DNA of 64,000 bases from Corynebacterium singulare (GCF_000833575.1 NZ_CP010827.1:2703149-2767148), one strand, 5' to 3'; positions 18,545 through 28,470 are shown, counted from the stretch's first letter. The notes: a model not told the origin generated them from the letters alone. A program made the numbers and translations.

Positions 18545-20776
18545 CTATTGGCCGAGAAGTTGGTTAAGGCCATCATCAATCAACTGATCGATCGACGGGG
18601 AATTCGGCTGCTCCGGCTGTTCCGGCATCTCGGGTTGGGCCGGCTGCTCCGGCTGCGCCGGAACATTATCGGGGCCGCCGTCCTGCCCCTCGCCCTCATG
18701 GACTTCGCCCTCGTTGCCCTCGCCGCCTTCCGCAGTCTCCCCTCCCGGAGTGACCGGAGTCTGCTGCCAGGTCTGAGTCTGGCTCGGGTCGTAGCTGTAG
18801 CCGGAACCCCAGCTGCCCACGCCGTAATTAATGGGGTACGCCTGCGGGAAGGCCTGCTGCTCGACGTTAGCAAGCGAGGTGTCCAAGATGGACTTCCAGA
18901 TCTTCGTCGGCGAGTTGGAGCCGTACATGATGCCGCCCCACTGATTAAAGATTGCGGAGGTGTTGTCGGCCGTGCCTACCCACACTGCTGTAGCCAGCTG
19001 CGGCGTGGAACCGACCATCCACGCATCCTTGTTCTGGCCCGTATCGCCCAGCTGCGTCGTACCAGTCTTGGAGGCAGACGGGCGTCCGCCAGCTAGCGCA
19101 CCATTGGACCATGCGGCAATTGGCTGCATCGCGGAGATCACGTTGTTGGCCACGTTGGCGGAGACACGGCGTTCACCGCCGTCGGTCGGGTTCTCGTAGA
19201 GGACTTCGCCGGCAGCGTTTTCTACCTTTTCCACGAAGTGCGGCTGATGCCATATGCCTTGGTTGGTCAAGGTGGCCATTGCCGTCGCTATATCGAGCGG
19301 ACGCGACTGGTACTGGCCCAGCACGATGCCCTCGTACGGCGTTCCACCATTTTCAGTGAGGGTCTTTTCAATCCCCGGAAGACTGCGCGGCACGCCCAAC
19401 GCATGCGCCATATCCGCGGTGTCCTGCGTCTTGTTTTCCAGGTCATCCTGGAGGCGCAGGAAGGACGTGTTATAAGAATTCTTCATTGCCTCAGCGATGG
19501 AGCAGCTACCGCAGCCGGCACCCACGTCGTTGGTCACGAGCTGCGATCCAGGCAGCTGGTAGGGCGCCGAGGAGTAGTAAGTATCGAGGCTAATGCCCTG
19601 CTGGAGAGCTGCGGCCAGGGTCATAATCTTGAAGGTAGAACCGGTCTGCAGTGGGGAGTTGGCATAATCCCAGCCGTTGGAATCGTCACCGCCGTAGTAG
19701 CCACGCACGGCACCCGTGGCCGGGTCAATGGTGACTGCTGCCGCGCGTGCATCTTCCTGCAGCACTCCCAGCTCTGCGTGGGCAGCATCCGTCGATGCAT
19801 TCTGGACGGTCATATCAATGGTCGTCGTCACCTTCAGACCACCGGTGGCCAGCTGATCCTCAGTGATGCCCACACGGGACAGCTCATCGATGACCTGGTT
19901 CTTGATGTGGCCATAAGCGCCTGGCGCTTCGGTGTAAGCGGAATACTCAGACGGATCGCGAGTTTCCGGGAAGACCAACTGATCGCGTTCAGCCTGATCC
20001 AGGTCACCCATCTCAACGAGGCCATCCATGACGTAGTCCCAACGAGCATGAGAACGTTCCTCATCTACCCACGGATCGAGGACAGACGGCGACTGGATAA
20101 CGCCTGCGAGCAGCGCGCCTTCTTCCTTCGTGAGGTCCTTAGCGTCCTTATTAAAGTACGCGTTGGACGCTGCCTCAATGCCATAGGCGTTGCGGCCGAA
20201 GTAGACGGTATTGAGGTAAGCGTTAAGGATTTCCTCCTTGGACCACTCATTGGTCATCTTCACGGAGTAGATGAGCTCGCGAATCTTACGAACATAGGAG
20301 TACTCGTCACCCACCAGGGTGTTCTTCACATACTGCTGAGTGATGGTGGAACCACCGCCAGCGCTGGCATCACCGGTGAGCTTGCCCAATACAGCGCGGC
20401 CGAGACCCGTGAAGGAGAAGCCGGAGTTCGTCCAGAACTCACGATCCTCCGCAGCCAGAACCGAATCCTCGACATAGTCGGGGATCTCCTCCAAGGTGAC
20501 CTGACGGCGGTTACCCTCCGGCGGCACGAGCTTGGCCAGCTGTGATTCACCATCGCGGGCGACGATGGTGGAAATCTGGCTGGGCTGCAACTCCTCGGAG
20601 TCGGGGACGTCATACTGCGTATAGGCATAGCCAAAAAGTGCGGCTGGGACAGCCACAACAATAAGCAGAACAACCAGCACAATCCATGGCCAGCGGCGCT
20701 TAGTGTGCTTTTTCCTCGCCGGCTTGCGTGTCTTTTGACTGCCGTGCTTGCTCCGAGACGTTTCCTTTTCGGTCAC
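18545..20776 (-). CDS. Class A penicillin-binding protein
   Basis: The protein has 743 residues. A basic cytoplasmic tail is followed by one membrane helix (about 29-51). The glycosyltransferase domain has the catalytic EDREFW at 110-115 and GGSTITQQ near 141-148. The transpeptidase domain has SxxK in GSTFK near 378-382, the SYN motif in KNSYN near 428-432 and KTG near 570-572. The last 100 residues are a Gly/Glu/Pro/Gln-rich tail. It polymerises and cross-links peptidoglycan outside the membrane. In the corynebacterial layout this gene adjoins malR, consistent with envelope-stress control. Gene naming (ponA/pon1) is left open. Confidence 0.95.
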   Translation of the reverse strand: MTEKETSRSKHGSQKTRKPARKKHTKRRWPWIVLVVLLIVVAVPAALFGYAYTQYDVPDSEELQPSQISTIVARDGESQLAKLVPPEGNRRQVTLEEIPDYVEDSVLAAEDREFWTNSGFSFTGLGRAVLGKLTGDASAGGGSTITQQYVKNTLVGDEYSYVRKIRELIYSVKMTNEWSKEEILNAYLNTVYFGRNAYGIEAASNAYFNKDAKDLTKEEGALLAGVIQSPSVLDPWVDEERSHARWDYVMDGLVEMGDLDQAERDQLVFPETRDPSEYSAYTEAPGAYGHIKNQVIDELSRVGITEDQLATGGLKVTTTIDMTVQNASTDAAHAELGVLQEDARAAAVTIDPATGAVRGYYGGDDSNGWDYANSPLQTGSTFKIMTLAAALQQGISLDTYYSSAPYQLPGSQLVTNDVGAGCGSCSIAEAMKNSYNTSFLRLQDDLENKTQDTADMAHALGVPRSLPGIEKTLTENGGTPYEGIVLGQYQSRPLDIATAMATLTNQGIWHQPHFVEKVENAAGEVLYENPTDGGERRVSANVANNVISAMQPIAAWSNGALAGGRPSASKTGTTQLGDTGQNKDAWMVGSTPQLATAVWVGTADNTSAIFNQWGGIMYGSNSPTKIWKSILDTSLANVEQQAFPQAYPINYGVGSWGSGYSYDPSQTQTWQQTPVTPGGETAEGGEGNEGEVHEGEGQDGGPDNVPAQPEQPAQPEMPEQPEQPNSPSIDQLIDDGLNQLLGQ

Positions 20777-20852
20777 TGATCCGTGTCCTCATCAATCCTG
20801 TACAGAAACTGTAAATACATGCAGCTTACCGGCGTGAACTGGGAAGCCAAAA

Positions 20853-21230
20853 CTACTCTAAAGCATAGACCGTGGCTGCTCGTAGAAGATGATTCCAGCG
20901 GCACGCCGGGCACACTTCCACCGTATGGACGGTAAATTCCAACCCCTCGCCCGCGAGTTCGGCTATCTCCGACTCGCTTCGCGCGCTCCCGGCGCGGCGG
21001 CCCAAGGACTCGCCATATACCCAGCGTGTAAGCCGCATCTGGCTCTCGCAGATGGGGCAGGGCTTGTGCATATCGACGCCGTGATGCTCTGCAGCGGCGC
21101 GAAGGAGGAAATCGGCGTCGCACAACTCCTCACGGCTCATCCGTCCCGCGCGGAGGTCACGCAGATGCTGCGCGCGCTCCCATTCATAGGAGACCTCGTT
21201 GCGATACGCCACGGGTGAATTCGCTGCCAC
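20853..21230 (-). CDS. DUF5318-like zinc-ribbon protein
   Basis: This 125-residue soluble protein carries two CxxC pairs, CPIC near residues 58-61 and CPAC near 109-112, spaced as in a zinc ribbon. The N-terminal half is helical and charged. It resembles the small actinobacterial DUF5318 family, which sits next to penicillin-binding protein genes. Function is unknown; a regulatory or partner role for the downstream enzyme, 76 bases away on the same strand, is only suggested by position. Confidence 0.7.
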   Translation of the reverse strand: MAANSPVAYRNEVSYEWERAQHLRDLRAGRMSREELCDADFLLRAAAEHHGVDMHKPCPICESQMRLTRWVYGESLGRRAGSARSESEIAELAGEGLEFTVHTVEVCPACRWNHLLRAATVYALE

Positions 21231-21427
21231 CTGTCCTGCCTCCTTTGCTGTTATCGACGCAGAATGTACCCAACCTACTTTAGTAGGGGCTGTGACAACG
21301 ATCTATGCCCCTCGATCTCACTGTTCTACGGGCTCCGTCCCCACTGTGGGCAGTTCACGCTGCAAAAACTAAATTTTTCAGCAAGCTAACTACCATTGTG
21401 ACGCGCAACTCGCTAAACTTATTTTCC

Positions 21428-21907
21428 ATGAGTGAAGAAAATAGTGAGTCCCCCGTTTCTTACGAGGATGCCCTTGAGGTCGCCCGCCAAATTCAGCCCG
21501 CGCTCAACAAGCTCATGCTGATTTTCCAGCGCACCACTGAGGGCACATCCCTAACCACGTCCCAAGTGTCTATCATGAACCAGCTCCGCATGCGCGGCCC
21601 CTCCCGTGTGAGCACCATCGCGCAAGCTGAGTTGATTCGCATGCCCACCGCCTCCAATGCTCTGTACCAATTGGAGCGACACGGTTTTGTGGAGCGCCAC
21701 CGCGATGAAAAGGACCGCCGTGGTGTCCTCGTTGCTCTGACGCAACTCGGTGAGGCCGAGTTGACCATAGTCTCCCGCCAGCGTGCAGCCGCTTTGGCGG
21801 AGATTCTGCGCTGGCTCGAACCCGAGGACATCCAGGACGCTGACTCCCTGGTGAATCTCATATCCAAACTGGCCGATGTGTACCGCCCTATCATGGAAGG
21901 CAAATAG
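21428..21907 (+). CDS. malR: MarR family regulator, MalR-like
   Basis: This 159-residue winged-helix regulator has the recognition region STIAQAELIRMPTASNALYQLE near 62-83 and the wing RDEKDRRGVLVALT near 91-104. Its place beside the penicillin-binding protein gene and before a universal stress protein gene matches C. glutamicum malR, a regulator of cell-envelope remodelling under stress. The start at 21428 is chosen because MSEENSES gives a normal MarR length and TAAACT lies eight bases before it, which indicates a leaderless transcript. A longer reading from 21305 would add 41 unrelated residues. Confidence 0.82.
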   Translation: MSEENSESPVSYEDALEVARQIQPALNKLMLIFQRTTEGTSLTTSQVSIMNQLRMRGPSRVSTIAQAELIRMPTASNALYQLERHGFVERHRDEKDRRGVLVALTQLGEAELTIVSRQRAAALAEILRWLEPEDIQDADSLVNLISKLADVYRPIMEGK

Positions 21908-21992
21908 ACCATAGATTATGGCCATATTCAGATTTTCTTTTTATGGCCGCCGGGGTCGATAATGGATAAAACTACCCCGAAACTTGTACTGA

Positions 21993-22973
21993 ATGGCTAA
22001 GAAATCTTCACGCCCCGCGGAGGGGCAGACAACCTCAGAGGTTCCTCTCGATCCGATCCGCATCCTCGTGTCGTGGAGCCCTAGCTCTGCAGGCACCGAG
22101 GCTATCGATTTTGCCGCGTGGATCGCACGGTCCACACCGGTACAGATTCGCGTTGTCTCAACCATTTCGCAGCCGCTGACCGTCACCTCCTTGAGCAAAC
22201 TCAACGGCTCCTACAAGAAGTGGTTTAAGAAGGAGCGCGCCGTCTGCGAGGAAGCTGTCCGCGACGTACTGGTTGCCGCGGGCGTCCACAAATCTCAATT
22301 GGATAAGAACGTCTCTGTTCTCGTAGCTGGGCCCTCCCGCCCGCAACTTCTGGAGGAGATGGCACAAGATTTTGGTGCCCATGTCATCTTGCTCGGCGCG
22401 AATCAGTCCGCACCGAAGGGCCGTTTCTTCTCCGGCTCCACTGCGGATGCCCTCCTCCATTACTCTCCGCTTCCCCTGGGGTTGAGCCCCCGCAGCGTCA
22501 AACTGTCCAAGCATGGCGTGACCCGCATCAACTTTGCCTTTACAGACCGCGGCTGCCACGAAGACTCCGCACTCCTCCACGCCGCCTGCATGGCGCAGCG
22601 CGGCGGCTTGCCTCTGCGCGTGCTGGCGTTTTCACCCGAGGGGCTTCTCGACGTCCCCCTGGACTACTCCCCTACCTTCCCCACCGACGCCCCCAATTGG
22701 CACGAGCATTCCTTGTCTTTGTTGGACCGCGCCCATGACCTCGTTGCGAAGCACTACCCCGACCTTGAGGTCACCACAGCGATTGGCAACGGCAATGGCT
22801 GGGCCGGCGCAGTGGATTCACTCAAGTGGAAGAAGGGCGATCTCCTCTGCCTAGGTTCTGCCCCGATGGGCCCCATCGCCCGCGTCTTCATCGGCAGCAC
22901 CGCCACCGAACTTCTTCCCCATGTGCGCGTGCCGGTTCTCGTGTGCCCCACGGATCCGGAGACTGCCGCCTGA
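21993..22973 (+). CDS. Universal stress protein, tandem Usp domains
   Basis: The protein has 326 residues with two Usp domains, about residues 24-160 and 175-322. The second contains [21 protein letters not shown], the G-2x-G-9x-G(S/T) ATP-binding motif; the first has the related [18 protein letters not shown]. Tandem Usp proteins bind ATP and help cells survive stationary phase and stress, by mechanisms that are mostly unknown. It follows malR by 85 bases on the same strand and may be coregulated with it. Confidence 0.9.
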   Translation: MAKKSSRPAEGQTTSEVPLDPIRILVSWSPSSAGTEAIDFAAWIARSTPVQIRVVSTISQPLTVTSLSKLNGSYKKWFKKERAVCEEAVRDVLVAAGVHKSQLDKNVSVLVAGPSRPQLLEEMAQDFGAHVILLGANQSAPKGRFFSGSTADALLHYSPLPLGLSPRSVKLSKHGVTRINFAFTDRGCHEDSALLHAACMAQRGGLPLRVLAFSPEGLLDVPLDYSPTFPTDAPNWHEHSLSLLDRAHDLVAKHYPDLEVTTAIGNGNGWAGAVDSLKWKKGDLLCLGSAPMGPIARVFIGSTATELLPHVRVPVLVCPTDPETAA

Positions 22974-22995
22974 GCCACGCGTTAGACTGCACACC

Positions 22996-23472
22996 ATGGC
23001 AGCTGAGCATCCTGAAAACGATCTGACCTCGGACGCGGACTACGCTAACCTGCGCCGCCCCGAACCACAGAGCTTCGACGAGCTTGCCGACGCCCCCGAT
23101 CCCCTCGCCGTTGCCGAAGCCAACCGCCGCTCCACCCGCCAAGCCGTGTGGTTCATGGTGGTCATCCTCGCCGGTTCCGCGCTTTATGCGTTGATCCTTG
23201 CCGGCATCTTTAAGTTCACCGGCAGCACTACTGACTGCCATCCCGCGGTCTATGCCACGTGGCTGTGCACGAAGACTCAGCGCACTATCTTCGCCACCAC
23301 CACAATGATCATCCCCTTCGCGGGCTTAATCGGCTGCGCGCTCATTATGGTGCGCAAGCTCAAGTCTTATGTGCGCTGGCGCGGCTGGATGGCCATCTTC
23401 TGGGTGATGGCCGGCAACTTCATGCTGTGGGGCATCAACGATATTCAGATCCTTCTGGCTCCTGAGCTCTAG
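22996..23472 (+). CDS. Small membrane protein, DUF2631-like
   Basis: This 158-residue protein has an acidic N-terminal cytoplasmic region of about 48 residues and then three hydrophobic segments (about 50-72, 92-115, 128-148). Two cysteines ([17 protein letters not shown]) lie in the extracytoplasmic loop. The family is not firmly recognised. The start is set by TAGACT seven bases before the ATG, a leaderless promoter. Its last 38 bases overlap the end of the convergent trhO gene. Confidence 0.65.
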   Translation: MAAEHPENDLTSDADYANLRRPEPQSFDELADAPDPLAVAEANRRSTRQAVWFMVVILAGSALYALILAGIFKFTGSTTDCHPAVYATWLCTKTQRTIFATTTMIIPFAGLIGCALIMVRKLKSYVRWRGWMAIFWVMAGNFMLWGINDIQILLAPEL

Positions 23473-24385
23473 CCCGCGCAACCTCCGCGCAGTCCTCACG
23501 CCCGCAGTGCTGGGTTTCTACGTGCTGGATGCAGTCATCACAGATGAGCACTTGCTGCCGGCAGGTGTCCTCGTTGATGCAGTTGTGGAAGGTGTTCGTC
23601 CCCTTCCCGCAGTGCACGCAGTGACCCAGCTGAATGAAGCCCGGATCCTCCAGGCCCTGGCCAAACTCGTGGTGCATGCGCTTGTCAAAGACGTACATGG
23701 AGCCTTCCCACAGCCCGTCGTTGCCGTACTTCTCGCCGTAGCGCACGATGCCACCATCAATCTGGTAGACCTCACTAAAGCCGCGGTTCTTCATCAACGA
23801 AGACAGGATCTCGCAGCGAATACCGCCGGTGCAGTAGGACACCACCGGCTTATCCTTCATCCAGTCGTACTTGCCGGATTCGAGCTCCGCGATGAAATCG
23901 TGCGTGGTCTTCACGTCCGGGACGACGGCATTTTTGAACTTGCCGATTTCCGCCTCCATGGCGTTGCGGCCGTCGAAGAAGACGACCTCATCGCCGCGCT
24001 CTTCCACCAGCTTGTTGACCTCTTCCGGCTTCAGGTGCACCCCGCCCCCGACGACTCCGTTCTCATCCACCTTGAGCTCGCCCGGCGCGCCGAAGGCCAC
24101 GATCTCCTCGCGCACCTTGACCGAGAGGCGCGGGAAGTCCTCCGCCCTACCCTCGGACCACTTGAACTCCATCTTCTTGAAGCCCGGGTACTCGCGGGTC
24201 TCACGCACGTAGCGCTTGCAGGCGTCCATGTCGCCGCCCACAGTGCCGTTGATGCCGTGCTCCGAGATGAGGATGCGGCCTTTAAGCCCCAGCTTCTCGC
24301 ACAGGGAACGCTGCCACAGCATGATGGCGGTGGGGTCCTCGATGGGAGTGAAGCAGTAGTAGAGGAGAATCTTGCCAATAGTCAC
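23435..24385 (-). CDS. trhO: tRNA uridine hydroxylase / rhodanese-like protein TrhO
   Basis: The protein has 316 residues. An N-terminal acylphosphatase-like domain begins [17 protein letters not shown], a central rhodanese domain carries the active-site cysteine in [10 protein letters not shown] near 190-199, and a C-terminal cysteine-rich stretch contains [25 protein letters not shown]. TrhO (YceA) proteins catalyse the oxygen-dependent hydroxylation that yields 5-hydroxyuridine in tRNA. The GTG at 24385 is chosen because TAGACT lies seven bases upstream (leaderless) and the product then begins as in homologs. Its 3' end overlaps the convergent gene. Confidence 0.9.
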   Translation of the reverse strand: MTIGKILLYYCFTPIEDPTAIMLWQRSLCEKLGLKGRILISEHGINGTVGGDMDACKRYVRETREYPGFKKMEFKWSEGRAEDFPRLSVKVREEIVAFGAPGELKVDENGVVGGGVHLKPEEVNKLVEERGDEVVFFDGRNAMEAEIGKFKNAVVPDVKTTHDFIAELESGKYDWMKDKPVVSYCTGGIRCEILSSLMKNRGFSEVYQIDGGIVRYGEKYGNDGLWEGSMYVFDKRMHHEFGQGLEDPGFIQLGHCVHCGKGTNTFHNCINEDTCRQQVLICDDCIQHVETQHCGREDCAEVARARAQEPEGSEYR

Positions 24386-24503
24386 GCTCGCAAGTCTAGG
24401 CCCCGCAAAGAGCAAAGCCCCAAACCCCCAGACCTGGAACCCGAAACATGCAGTTCAGCGTCGCCAAGCGCTTGCCGACGCCCCACCACCCACCAGGGCG
24501 GAA

Positions 24504-25545
24504 TCAAGCGGTGGATGCGCCACGCTTGAATAGTTCGTTTAGTATTTCACGTGGGGTTGCGCCACCGAGGATTTGCCGGGGAGTTTCGTTGAGCTCGTTT
24601 TGCACCCACGCGACATGTTCGGGTGCGACGGTGGCAAAGTCGGTTCCTTTTTTGTAGAACCGGCGCCTGATCTCGCCGTTGGTGTTCTCGTTGGTTGGTC
24701 TCTGCCACGGTGAGTGCGGGTCGCAGAAGAAGACCTGGCAGCCGTCTTTGATCTGGACTTGTGCTGTGACAGCCATTTCCACCCCTTGGTCCCACGTGAT
24801 GGTCTTTAGCTGCTCGATGTTGAGGTCTTTGACCATGTTCTGCAGGGTTGCGACCACGGTGTGTGAACTGTGCTCATCGGGAAGGCGCCCAAGCAGGGTG
24901 TAACGGCTGGTGCGCTCTACTAGGGTAATCAGCGCGCTTTTGCCACCTTTACCAATGACAAGATCGCCTTCCCAGTGCCCGGGGATAGTCCTGTCATCAG
25001 CCTCCGGGCTGCGGTGGGTAATCTCAGCACCTTTGATCCAAGGGCGACCAGTTAACACGCCAGCGTTTCGGGCACGACGTTTGCGGGTTACGCCGCCGCG
25101 GATAAGTACGTCTTTGGTCTTCATGACTTCTTCAAGCTCGGCGCGCAGGCTGCCTCTGCCTTGAATGTACAAGGCACTGTAAATCGCTTCGTGGGAAATA
25201 CGCATGCTTTCATCATCGCTGAAAACATGCTCAAGCCATGCACTAATGCGCCCAGGGGACCACCTGCGGGCAAGGCAATCGACCACTACACCCCGAAGCG
25301 TTGGGCTTTCATCGAGCTTGCGTAGTTTTGGCCGCACCATCCGACCAGCAGTAGAAACAGCAGCGTTGTGGGCGTTATACCGCAACTGCTCTTCGCCGTC
25401 TTCACCGATAATCTTCCACCCATTACGGGTGATTTCACGGGCGACAACACTGTGGTGCCGATTGATTTTCTGCGCGATGGCACGTGCCGAATCACCGACA
25501 CGACATCCCGCTTCAATAGCCATTCCGACCGCAAGGCCAAAGCCC
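24504..25545 (-). pseudogene. IS30 family transposase, 5'-truncated
   Basis: About 345 residues of an IS30-type transposase are readable. The HTH region begins near VGMAIEAGCRVGDSARAIAQ, followed by the integrase core with PGHWEGDLVIGKGGKSALITLVER (first catalytic aspartate in EGDL), TWDQGVEMA (second aspartate) and the catalytic glutamate in PTNENTNGEIRRRF. The C-terminus is normal. The extreme N-terminus is missing: upstream of 25545 the frame continues into antisense IS256 sequence. The nearest corynebacterial relatives are IS1628-like elements. No terminal inverted repeats could be identified by eye. Confidence 0.85.
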
Positions 25546-25554
25546 AGGTGGAAA

Positions 25555-26661
25555 CCGCGCAGGAGAGCAATCACCGCAACGGGTCGTACACCAAGACCGT
25601 CAATTCTGGCTACGGCGCGGTGGAAGTGACCGTGCCCAGGGATCGTGCCGGCACGTTTACTCCCCGGATGGTGCCCAAGGGCGCACGCCGGCTCACAGAA
25701 CTCGACGACATGATCGTCTCGCTCTACGCCGGCGGGATGACAGTGCGCGATATCCAGCATCACCTCGCGACCACCCTTGGGGTGGATATGAGCCCGGATA
25801 CGATCAGCACCATTACCGATGCGGTGTTAGACGAGGTCATGATCTGACAAAACCGCCAGCTCGACGAGTTTTACCCGGTGATCTTCCTCGACGCGCTACG
25901 CGTGAAAATCCGTGACGGCCACCACGTGGTCAACAAAGCCTGCTGTATGGCGGTTGGTGTCGACATGGACGGCATCAAGCACATCCTGGGATTGTGGATC
26001 GCCGACAATGAAGGCGCTGCATTCTGGGCATCGGTGTGCGCGGATCTGGCCAACCGCGGTGTCCAGGACGTGTTCATTGTGTGCTGCGACGGGCTCAAAG
26101 GCTTGCCGGAAGCCGTGGAGGCAACCTGGCCGAATTCCATGGTGCAGACCTGCATTGTGCACCTGATTCGGGCTACGAACCGGTGGGTGTCGTATCAGGA
26201 CCGCAAAGGTGTCTCCCGGGCGCTGCGTGAGGTCTACACGGCCGCAAACGAGGACACCGCCCGTGCCGCCTTGGATGCGTTCGAAGCCAGTGAACTGGGC
26301 CGGAAATACCCGCAGTCGGTCAAAGTCTGGCGCGACGCTTGGGAGCGGTTCGTGCCGTTTCTGCAGTTTCCGCCGGCGGCACGCCGGGTGCTCTACACCA
26401 CCAATTCAATCGAGTCGCTGAATGCTGAACTGCGTAAAGCTACCCGCAACAGGGGCCAATTCCCGAACGATACCGCGGCGCAGAAAACGCTGTGGCTGAT
26501 GATCTGCAACATCGAACAAGCGTGCCGCCCAGCGAGCGAAGAAAGCAAAGCGCAACATTGAGTGCAACGGCTATATTGAAGGAGCGAAAGCCACCGGGTG
26601 GAAACAAGCCATCAACCAACTAGCCGTGGCTTACCCCGACCGATTCGCGGACTACTTGTAA
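25555..26661 (+). pseudogene. IS256 family (mutator) transposase, degraded
   Basis: The sequence encodes the main part of an IS256-type transposase, from NHRNGSYTKTV through VPRDRAGTFTPRMVPKGARR, the catalytic FLDALRVKIRDG and CCDGLKGLPEA segments, and TTNSIESLNAELRK. Three defects are visible. The 5' end is lost at the junction with the IS30 remnant. A TGA at 25845-25847 stands where the family has tryptophan (VMI-W-QNRQLDEFYP). A frameshift near 26514-26517 moves the last 45 codons (KRAAQRAKKAKRNIEC to RFADYL, stop 26659-26661) to another frame. The element cannot make an intact transposase. Confidence 0.9.
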
Positions 26662-26810
26662 ACCACCCCCCGCACACAAACAATCGGACACCCTCTGCCC
26701 GGTATGCGCCTGCTCGCGCGCGCAAGCCGCACACTTGGCGAATACCTAGGCCGCGCCGGATGGCCGCCCTCGGACCGCGACGCTGCGGCTGGCGAGGGAG
26801 CGGACCAGGG

Positions 26811-27209
26811 TCAGACCGAGGAGAGCGCCCTTGCCTTGATCTGGTCGAACTCCTGCTGGGTAATCGCTCCCGAGTCGAGAAGGGCCTTCGCCGAGGCGAT
26901 CTCATCGGTCGGGCTCGATCCGGCGGAGCCGCCGGCGACGGACTTGATGTACTCATCCTGCCGCTGCTGGAGCTCCTGGCGCGCCTCGACCGCGCGGTCG
27001 GTCATCCCCCGACCTCGAACAAGCAGGTACGCGAGCATTCCGATGAACGGCAGCGCGAGGATGAACACCACCCACAGCGCCTTCGCGAAGCCGCCGAGGT
27101 CCTTGCTGCGGAAGAGATCTCCGAAGATCCACCACAGGGACATGAACCATGCGAAGAAGATGAAGAACTCGAACATGGCGAGTAGGAATGAGCCGTTGTC
27201 GTCGAACAT
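26811..27209 (-). CDS. SHOCT domain membrane protein (PLDc_N-like)
   Basis: The protein has 132 residues: two hydrophobic segments (about 8-24 and 39-62) resembling the phospholipase D N-terminal-like anchor, a charged helical linker, and a C-terminal SHOCT motif (EIASAKALLDSGAITQQEFDQIKARAL). SHOCT domains are short oligomerisation modules; the function is unknown. The start at 27209 has AGGAGG ten bases upstream; a longer frame begins at 27314 without such support. Its GC content and codon use are visibly higher than those of nearby core genes, and it is flanked by IS remnants, so it is probably horizontally acquired. Confidence 0.75.
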   Translation of the reverse strand: MFDDNGSFLLAMFEFFIFFAWFMSLWWIFGDLFRSKDLGGFAKALWVVFILALPFIGMLAYLLVRGRGMTDRAVEARQELQQRQDEYIKSVAGGSAGSSPTDEIASAKALLDSGAITQQEFDQIKARALSSV

Positions 27210-27389
27210 TTGCTGACTGCCTCCTGACTGGATGGACGCTGGCCGAGCGGTCCACGCGGACCCCAGCGCACGACGGTTAGGAACAAGGACGTGCCCGGGC
27301 CGTCGCCGAACCATGTTAGCAGCTTTTCCTCACCAAGCGTGGTAGCCGGGTTGCGACGCGCTGACCGAGTTGGGCTGGTGAAGACGGGC

Positions 27390-27441
27390 CTGGGACTCCA
27401 CGATTCGTAGCGACCAAGCAACGGATCGAGAGGAGTCCCAG
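27390..27441 (+). promoter_or_regulatory. Hairpin masking the ISL3 transposase ribosome-binding site
   Basis: Perfect 10-base arms CTGGGACTCC (27390-27399) and GGAGTCCCAG (27432-27441) abut the GTG start at 27442. The presumed Shine-Dalgarno AGGAG is inside the right arm. Such a fold would limit translation when the element is read through from outside, as known for several insertion sequences. Confidence 0.6.
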
Positions 27442-27714
27442 GTGAGTGTTGAGGCTACCGTCCTGCCCGCTGCGATGCTCGGCATCTCGGGGTTGGTGGT
27501 GCTTGCCGTCGGTGAGTACGGCGGTGAGCTGGAGCTGTTGGTGGAGACCTCCGAGTCGGTGACCGGGTGCCCGCGGTGCGGGGTGGTCGCGGTGGCCCAC
27601 GGCCGGCGTGAGCATCTGGTGCGTGACATCCCCTCGGCGGGGCGGCCGGTGCTGCTGGTGTGGCGCAAGCGGCTGTGGCGGTGCGCCGAACCGGCGTGCC
27701 CGCAACGTACCCGG
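27442..27714 (+). pseudogene. ISL3 family transposase, N-terminal fragment
   Basis: About 91 residues remain of an ISL3-type transposase: the N-terminal helix region and the zinc-finger domain with CPRCG, HGRREHLVRDIPSAGRPVLLVWRKRLWRC split by the family's usual spacing, then CAEPACPQRT. Homology stops there; the next codons (RSVHLIKRRQ) belong to foreign sequence. About 80% of the gene is missing, including the whole DDE domain. The fragment is GC-rich like the SHOCT gene beside it and came in with that segment. Confidence 0.85.
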
Positions 27715-27737
27715 TCAGTACACCTAATAAAGCGACG

Positions 27738-28370
27738 TCAGTGAAGCCTGCGACCACGCCCTACCATGCCCTGTTTATCTAAAGCGGCGCTAGGAAATCC
27801 ATCAACGGCCTGAGTTTTCAACGGTGCTGGCATAACAGTATCTTTACCCAGCTTCTTGCCTGTATCTGGCATAGACACCACCGCCTCATCAGGCGTTCTG
27901 CGGTGTCGCTGCCGGCGTAATTGCGCATACCGTTGCTTCCTTATCCACTCATACACGGTAGAAGGATGCACACCGACAGCATCAGCCACAGTCTGACAGC
28001 TCTCACCAGCAAGCACTCGCTCCACGGCCTGGGCACGCTCATCAGGTGACAAACGTGCGCGTCTAGGCCGCACTTCGATTACACCAGCTTTCTTCAACCT
28101 GCTGTGAAGCACGCCAGTCGATAATCCAACAGTCTGTGCTGCTTGATTGATCGACATACCTGCACGCACCAACCCAACAGCCTCACGGACAAACGGATCA
28201 CGCAGACGACTCGCACGCCTGCCAGGAGGTTCGACACCTCTAACCCTCAACCAACCGTAAACCGTATCGGGACCCACACCCACATCACGCGCAACCAGAC
28301 AAACTGCCTCGCCTGCCACCACGCGCTCAATAGCAACATCCTTAACATCCTTCGGAGTCCAACGCGTCAC
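27738..28370 (-). CDS. Protein with three helix-turn-helix motifs (transposase-like)
   Basis: The protein has 210 residues with three HTH motifs: AIERVVAGEAVCLVARDVGV (about 13-45), VRAGMSINQAAQTVGLSTGV (about 67-95) and ERVLAGESCQTVADAVGVHPS (about 108-135). Motifs one and three are clearly related and end in TVYGW/TVYEW. The tail of about 65 residues is basic and then low in recognisable features. Repeated HTHs of this kind occur at the N-terminus of transposases, so it may be a transposase cut off at the junction near 27715, or a small DNA-binding protein of its own. The GTG start at 28370 has GGGAGG six bases upstream. Confidence 0.55.
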   Translation of the reverse strand: MTRWTPKDVKDVAIERVVAGEAVCLVARDVGVGPDTVYGWLRVRGVEPPGRRASRLRDPFVREAVGLVRAGMSINQAAQTVGLSTGVLHSRLKKAGVIEVRPRRARLSPDERAQAVERVLAGESCQTVADAVGVHPSTVYEWIRKQRYAQLRRQRHRRTPDEAVVSMPDTGKKLGKDTVMPAPLKTQAVDGFPSAALDKQGMVGRGRRLH

Positions 28371-28470
28371 AACTACCTCCCGGTCGAAGTGGCGCATTCA
28401 CCCCTTGACAGCACGCAGGGACTTTCGGGGTGCAGGTCTGGGGAAATGCGGGGCAGGGGCCTTGCCGGGT

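Noticed and set aside
19238..20545. A 435-codon plus-strand frame opposite the penicillin-binding protein gene
   Set aside because: The minus strand encodes all penicillin-binding protein motifs; the other frame has no family features.
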